Below are positions 5,652 through 8,568 of a DNA stretch of 8,568 nucleotides, piece by piece. Below the pieces are notes generated by a model, which saw nothing but the letters and a program-made list of their open reading frames with translations, was not told the DNA's origin and ran no database searches. Source of the DNA: an uncultured Collinsella sp. (GTDB lineage Bacteria > Actinomycetota > Coriobacteriia > Coriobacteriales > Coriobacteriaceae). Where the stretch lies: NCBI GenBank assembly GCA_902494625.1, contig CABUUB010000071.1, forward strand, positions 1 to 8,568, given 5' to 3'. Every line of letters begins with the position of its first letter. The stretch's first letter is position 1. The translations under genes and the position numbers were made by a program.

Positions 5652-5939
5652 ATGGCCGAGATCTCGTCCTCCCGTATCGTCATCACCGTCCTTGGCAAGA
5701 ACCGCCCCGGCATCGTCGCCGGCGTCACCCGTGTCCTAGGCGAGGCCAACGTCGACATCCGCGACATCACGCAGTCCATTATCGAGGACATCTTCACCAT
5801 GACCATGCTGGCCGACACCGCCGAGTCCAAGCTCGACTTCGCCGAGCTGCAGAAGGCCCTGGCCGAGGCAGGCGAGCTTTCGGGCGTCAACGTGTCCATT
5901 CAGCGCGAGGACGTCTTTAACTTTATGTACCGCCTGTAG
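5652..5939 (+). CDS. ACT-domain protein, UPF0237 type
   Basis: A 95-residue cytoplasmic protein that is a single ACT fold. Key features are the N-terminal strand RIVITVLGKNRPGI followed by VAGVTRVLGEANVDI, then RDITQSIIEDIFTMTML, and a C-terminal Phe/Tyr-rich end (FNFMYRL). The GxNRPGIVA turn between first strand and helix is the usual small-ligand (often amino-acid) site of ACT domains. Length fits the UPF0237 family (about 90 residues). AAAGGG six bases before ATG fixes the start. Family members often precede a UPF0210/DUF711 gene; here a citrate synthase gene follows after 77 bases, so that partner is missing. The role is unknown, presumably metabolite sensing. Confidence 0.88.
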   Translation: MAEISSSRIVITVLGKNRPGIVAGVTRVLGEANVDIRDITQSIIEDIFTMTMLADTAESKLDFAELQKALAEAGELSGVNVSIQREDVFNFMYRL

Positions 5940-5953
5940 CAAACAAGCCGCTC

Positions 5954-5992
5954 GGGGCAGCTTGACGTCATATCGTCCAAGCGCGCCGCCCC
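5954..5992 (+). repeat. interrupted hairpin between the ACT gene and citrate synthase
   Basis: GGGGC (5954-5958) pairs with GCCCC (5988-5992), and GCTTG (5960-5964) pairs with CAAGC (5978-5982), with a small asymmetric internal loop. There is no T-run. It could be a weak terminator or a 5' leader structure of the citrate synthase message. No good promoter follows it. Confidence 0.35.
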
Positions 5993-6016
5993 AAAGCGGA
6001 CCGGAGAGGAGCGCGC

Positions 6017-7435
6017 ATGGCCTACGACGCCAAGAAAATCTACTACCGCTTCGACGATCACCTGAGCCGCCTGGTTCTGGATTACGAGGCGAGCCGTCAG
6101 ATTTCGCCCGAAAGCGAAAACCTCTACCACGGTCTGCCGACCGCCCCGTACGACGAGGACCTGTTTGTCGAGCACAATGTCAAACGCGGCCTGCGCAATG
6201 CAGACGGCTCGGGCGTGGTCGCGGGCCTCACTCGCATCTCGGACGTACATGGCTACAACAAGGTCGACGGTAAGGTCGTGCCCGATCAGGGCAAACTCAC
6301 GCTTCGTGGCTACAGCATCGAGGATCTGGTCAACAACGCCCAGGCCGAGAATCGCTACGGCTACGAAGAGGTCGCCTATCTACTCATTACGGGCTCTCTG
6401 CCCACCAAGGAAGAGCTTGACGGGTTTTGCGAACGCCTGGGTGCTTTTAGGCATCTGAGCGACGAATACGTCCGCGAGTTCCCCATGACCACGGTGTCGT
6501 CGAGCATCATGAATGTGCTTCAGCGCGCCGTGCTGCTGCTCTACGCCTTCGACGCCGAGCCCGACGCCATTACACCCGAGCACGAAATCGACGTCGCCAT
6601 CTCCATGCTCGCCCGTCTCCCCCGCATCGCCGCCTTCGCGCATATGGCCTCGGTCGCCAAGCGCCGCGGCTCCGAGGTTCATGTACCGCACCCCACACCC
6701 GGCCTCTCCACCGCCGAGACCATTCTGCAGGTGCTGCGCGGCGGCATGGCATTCACCCGCGACGAAGCCATGCTGCTCGACGTGATGCTCATGCTGCATG
6801 CCGAGCACGGCGGCGGCAACAACTCCACGTTCGCCTGCCGCGTGCTGTCCTCCTCGGCCACCGATCCGTATTCCGCCTACGCCGCGGCCATCGGCTCGCT
6901 CAAGGGCCCGCGCCACGGCGGCGCCAACGCCAAGGTCGTGTCCATGCACGAGGACATCCGTGCGCATGTCTCCAATTGGGAGGACGAGGACGAGGTCGCA
7001 GCCTACCTGGGCAAGATTCTCGACAAGCAGGCCTTCGACGGCACGGGCCTCATCTACGGTATGGGCCACGCCGTCTACACACTGAGCGACCCGCGCGCCG
7101 AGGTGTGCCGCCGTTACGCGCGCACCCTTGCCGCCAAGAAGGACTTGGGCGATGAGTTCGCGCTCATCGAGCGCATTGAGCGCCTGGCACCGCAGGTGAT
7201 GCGCGACCACGGCATGACCAAGCCCATCTGCGCCAACATCGACCTGTACACAGGCTTTATCTACAAGATGCTCGGCGTACCCGAGACGCTTTTTACGCCG
7301 CTATTCGCCGTCGCCCGCATGGCCGGCTGGTCGGCACACCGCATGGAAGAGCTCTTCTGCGCGCACCGCATTATTCGCCCGGCTTATCGCCCGGTTATCG
7401 AGCCGCTGGAGTACAAGCCGCTCGCCGACCGCTAG
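6017..7435 (+). CDS. gltA: citrate synthase (citrate/2-methylcitrate synthase family)
   Basis: Condenses oxaloacetate and acetyl-CoA to citrate in the cytosol, the entry to the oxidative branch used by anaerobes for 2-oxoglutarate and glutamate. The catalytic set is visible: His264 in LHAEHGGGNNSTF, His300 in GPRHGGANAKV, Asp409 in NIDLYTGFIYKMLG, plus GMGHAVYTLSDPRA (348-361) and RMAGWSAHRMEE (434-445). At 472 residues it is longer than E. coli GltA (about 430), mainly from an N-terminal extension of about 70-90 residues before the LRGYSIEDLV segment, as in clostridial-type enzymes. GAGG seven bases before ATG 6017 fixes the start. It ends at a strong intrinsic terminator. Substrate preference for acetyl- over propionyl-CoA cannot be settled by eye. 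No prpB/prpD or other TCA gene is in view. Confidence 0.95.
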   Translation: MAYDAKKIYYRFDDHLSRLVLDYEASRQISPESENLYHGLPTAPYDEDLFVEHNVKRGLRNADGSGVVAGLTRISDVHGYNKVDGKVVPDQGKLTLRGYSIEDLVNNAQAENRYGYEEVAYLLITGSLPTKEELDGFCERLGAFRHLSDEYVREFPMTTVSSSIMNVLQRAVLLLYAFDAEPDAITPEHEIDVAISMLARLPRIAAFAHMASVAKRRGSEVHVPHPTPGLSTAETILQVLRGGMAFTRDEAMLLDVMLMLHAEHGGGNNSTFACRVLSSSATDPYSAYAAAIGSLKGPRHGGANAKVVSMHEDIRAHVSNWEDEDEVAAYLGKILDKQAFDGTGLIYGMGHAVYTLSDPRAEVCRRYARTLAAKKDLGDEFALIERIERLAPQVMRDHGMTKPICANIDLYTGFIYKMLGVPETLFTPLFAVARMAGWSAHRMEELFCAHRIIRPAYRPVIEPLEYKPLADR

Positions 7436-7458
7436 GACGCGGACCGTTATAGAACTCG

Positions 7459-7497
7459 AGCGTGGCCAGGGAATCACCGCCCTCGGCCACGCTTTTT
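7459..7497 (+). terminator. intrinsic terminator after citrate synthase
   Basis: GCGTGGCC (7460-7467) pairs perfectly with GGCCACGC (7485-7492), with an inner AGGG/CCCT pairing and a run of five T immediately after. It starts 24 bases after the citrate synthase stop and separates it from the phosphatase gene. Confidence 0.92.
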
Positions 7498-7522
7498 ATG
7501 CCAGCAGAAAGGGCTGCATCAA

Positions 7523-8365
7523 ATGATTGTGTTTTCCGATATGGATGGAACGCTGTTGACGAGCGATAAGCAGATGAGCGATGCCACCTGGGCGATGCTC
7601 GACGAGCTCGCTCGACGCGGGATTGAATTTGTGCCCTGCACGGGACGTCCGCTGTCGGGCATCTTTGAGCCCATCCTCGCCCATCCCGCCGTGCACTATG
7701 CCGTCTGCGCCAATGGCGCCAGCGTCTGGCAGCTCGACGACGATGTGCCCACCGACGCCTCGCGCGCCACGTGCATCTTGAGCCGTCCGCTCGATTGCGG
7801 CATTGCCCATCGCATCCATCGCATCGCCGCCGGCCACGATGTGACCTTCGATATCTTCGCGGATGGGCAGTGCTTCCTCCCCCGCTCGCTCTACACGCGC
7901 CTGGACGAATTCTGCGGCGGCGACCCCCACATCGCGGCTTCGCTCAAGCGCACACGAACACCGATCGACATGGATATCGACAGCAAGATCGACGAGGTCG
8001 AGACGCTCGAGCGCATCGCCATGTACTGGCACAACCCGGCTGATCGCGACGCCATCGCGGCGGAGCTCGACACGCTCGGAGGCATTGAGGTCACGCGTTC
8101 GTACGCCATGAATATCGAGGTCATGGGCGAGGGCGCCACCAAGGGAACGGCCCTCACGTGGCTATGCGAGCACCTAGGCGAGCGTCTCGCCGACGCCTGG
8201 GCGTTCGGCGACAACATCAACGACATCCCCATGCTGCAGGCAGCGGGCCATGGCATGGCCATGATCAACGCCGAGCCCGAGGATCGCGAGGCCGCCGACG
8301 CTATCACCGAATACGACAACGACCACGACGGCGTCGCCCGCACCATCATGGCCGCCCTCGCCTAG
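7523..8365 (+). CDS. Cof-type HAD-superfamily hydrolase (sugar-phosphate/nucleotide phosphatase class)
   Basis: A 280-residue cytoplasmic phosphatase. HAD motifs in order: motif I FSDMDGTLL (nucleophile Asp6, acid/base Asp8), motif II Thr40 in PCTGRP, motif III Lys207 in GATKGTAL, and motif IV GDNINDIPML (Asp230, Asp234). The C2-type cap lies between about residues 80 and 195, as in the Cof/YbiV/YidA subfamily, which hydrolyses phosphorylated sugars, flavins or pyridoxal phosphate with broad specificity. The length is typical. AAAGGG nine bases before ATG 7523 is the ribosome site. The start lies 26 bases after the terminator T-run, so its promoter would have to overlap the terminator, or it is transcribed by readthrough; I see no clear -35/-10 pair. 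The stop codon TAG is part of a repeated intergenic motif. Confidence 0.92.
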   Translation: MIVFSDMDGTLLTSDKQMSDATWAMLDELARRGIEFVPCTGRPLSGIFEPILAHPAVHYAVCANGASVWQLDDDVPTDASRATCILSRPLDCGIAHRIHRIAAGHDVTFDIFADGQCFLPRSLYTRLDEFCGGDPHIAASLKRTRTPIDMDIDSKIDEVETLERIAMYWHNPADRDAIAAELDTLGGIEVTRSYAMNIEVMGEGATKGTALTWLCEHLGERLADAWAFGDNINDIPMLQAAGHGMAMINAEPEDREAADAITEYDNDHDGVARTIMAALA

Positions 8366-8449
8366 TCATTGGCCAGTCACTGGGGACGTTCTTGAATGAC
8401 TAGTCGTTGGGGACACTCTTCGCGAAAAAGCTGCAAGGACTGTCCCCCA
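8364..8449 (+). repeat. degenerate AGTCAYTGGGGAC repeats and inverted partner
   Basis: AGTCACTGGGGACGTTCTT (8375-8393) and AGTCGTTGGGGACACTCTT (8402-8420) match at 15 of 19 positions. A shorter copy AGTCATTGG (8364-8372) starts inside the phosphatase stop codon. TGGGGACA (8408-8415) pairs with TGTCCCCCA (8441-8449) around a loop holding the palindrome TTCGCGAA (8419-8426). This looks like a dispersed intergenic repeat unit of the REP/BIME sort. Confidence 0.6.
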
Positions 8450-8515
8450 CTGCCGGCACAGACGATATGAGCAGGACATAAAAACATTGAGAGCCCCTGC
8501 TGCATGAAAGACCGC

Positions 8516-8563
8516 GGATTAGGCCGACAATGGTGAGTGTCTAATCCAACCGTGGCGGCCACG
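8516..8563. repeat. two adjacent hairpins at the right edge
   Basis: GGATTAG (8516-8522) and CTAATCC (8541-8547) are perfect seven-base arms around 18 bases. CGTGG (8551-8555) and CCACG (8559-8563) form a second tight stem. They may continue the repeat unit to the left or belong to the leader or end of a gene beyond the window. Confidence 0.4.
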
Positions 8564-8568
8564 CCGCA

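Noticed and set aside
6380..7210. 276-residue minus-strand frame
   Set aside because: A Gly/Val/His-rich antisense shadow of the citrate synthase gene, caused by high-GC codon bias.
8377..8562. 61-residue minus-strand reading frame with a GTG start
   Set aside because: It is built entirely from the repeat and hairpin sequence, has no ribosome site and shows no recognisable domain. It is explained better as an open frame through the GGGGAC repeats.
1..8568. tRNA, rRNA or CRISPR array
   Set aside because: Read through for cloverleaf ends, rRNA landmarks and regularly spaced repeats; none seen.

Overview
The window looks like the junction between an accessory island and core chromosome of a high-GC Gram-positive anaerobe. 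Codon and base composition of the right half, the GGAG/AAAGGG-type ribosome binding sites, the clostridial-type citrate synthase and the GGGGAC-rich intergenic repeats make me think of Coriobacteriia such as Collinsella. That assignment is inference from memory, not a search result.

Left part (1-3635, minus strand): a gene set read right to left. It starts with a small secreted protein (3270-3635) whose C-terminal half weakly resembles the lactococcin 972 bacteriocin family. Two paralogous seven-helix membrane proteins follow (about 2173-3203 and 981-2096), then an ABC ATPase (235-975) and the first 27 codons of what looks like a third permease leaving the left edge. This is the layout of a bacteriocin or peptide export/self-protection cassette. 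The cassette appears damaged. The first permease loses its natural C-terminus to a frame change near 2218-2232, and the second is cut by an in-frame TAG at 1929-1931.

Middle (3636-4529): a 120-base divergent region with three palindromes and a 7-7 inverted repeat over a candidate -10 box. It precedes a four-helix DUF2975-type membrane protein and a YozG-like Cro/C1 regulator, a familiar two-gene pair.

Junction (4530-5651): immediately after the regulator's stop codon, in the same frame, lies a tyrosine recombinase catalytic domain with no N-terminal half. It is followed by about 400 bases of non-coding, hairpin-rich DNA.

Right part (5652-8568, plus strand): ordinary core genes. These are a free-standing ACT-domain protein (UPF0237 type), a 472-residue citrate synthase with a strong intrinsic terminator, and a Cof-type HAD phosphatase. 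The last 200 bases carry degenerate GGGGAC repeats and hairpins. No rRNA, tRNA or CRISPR array was seen.
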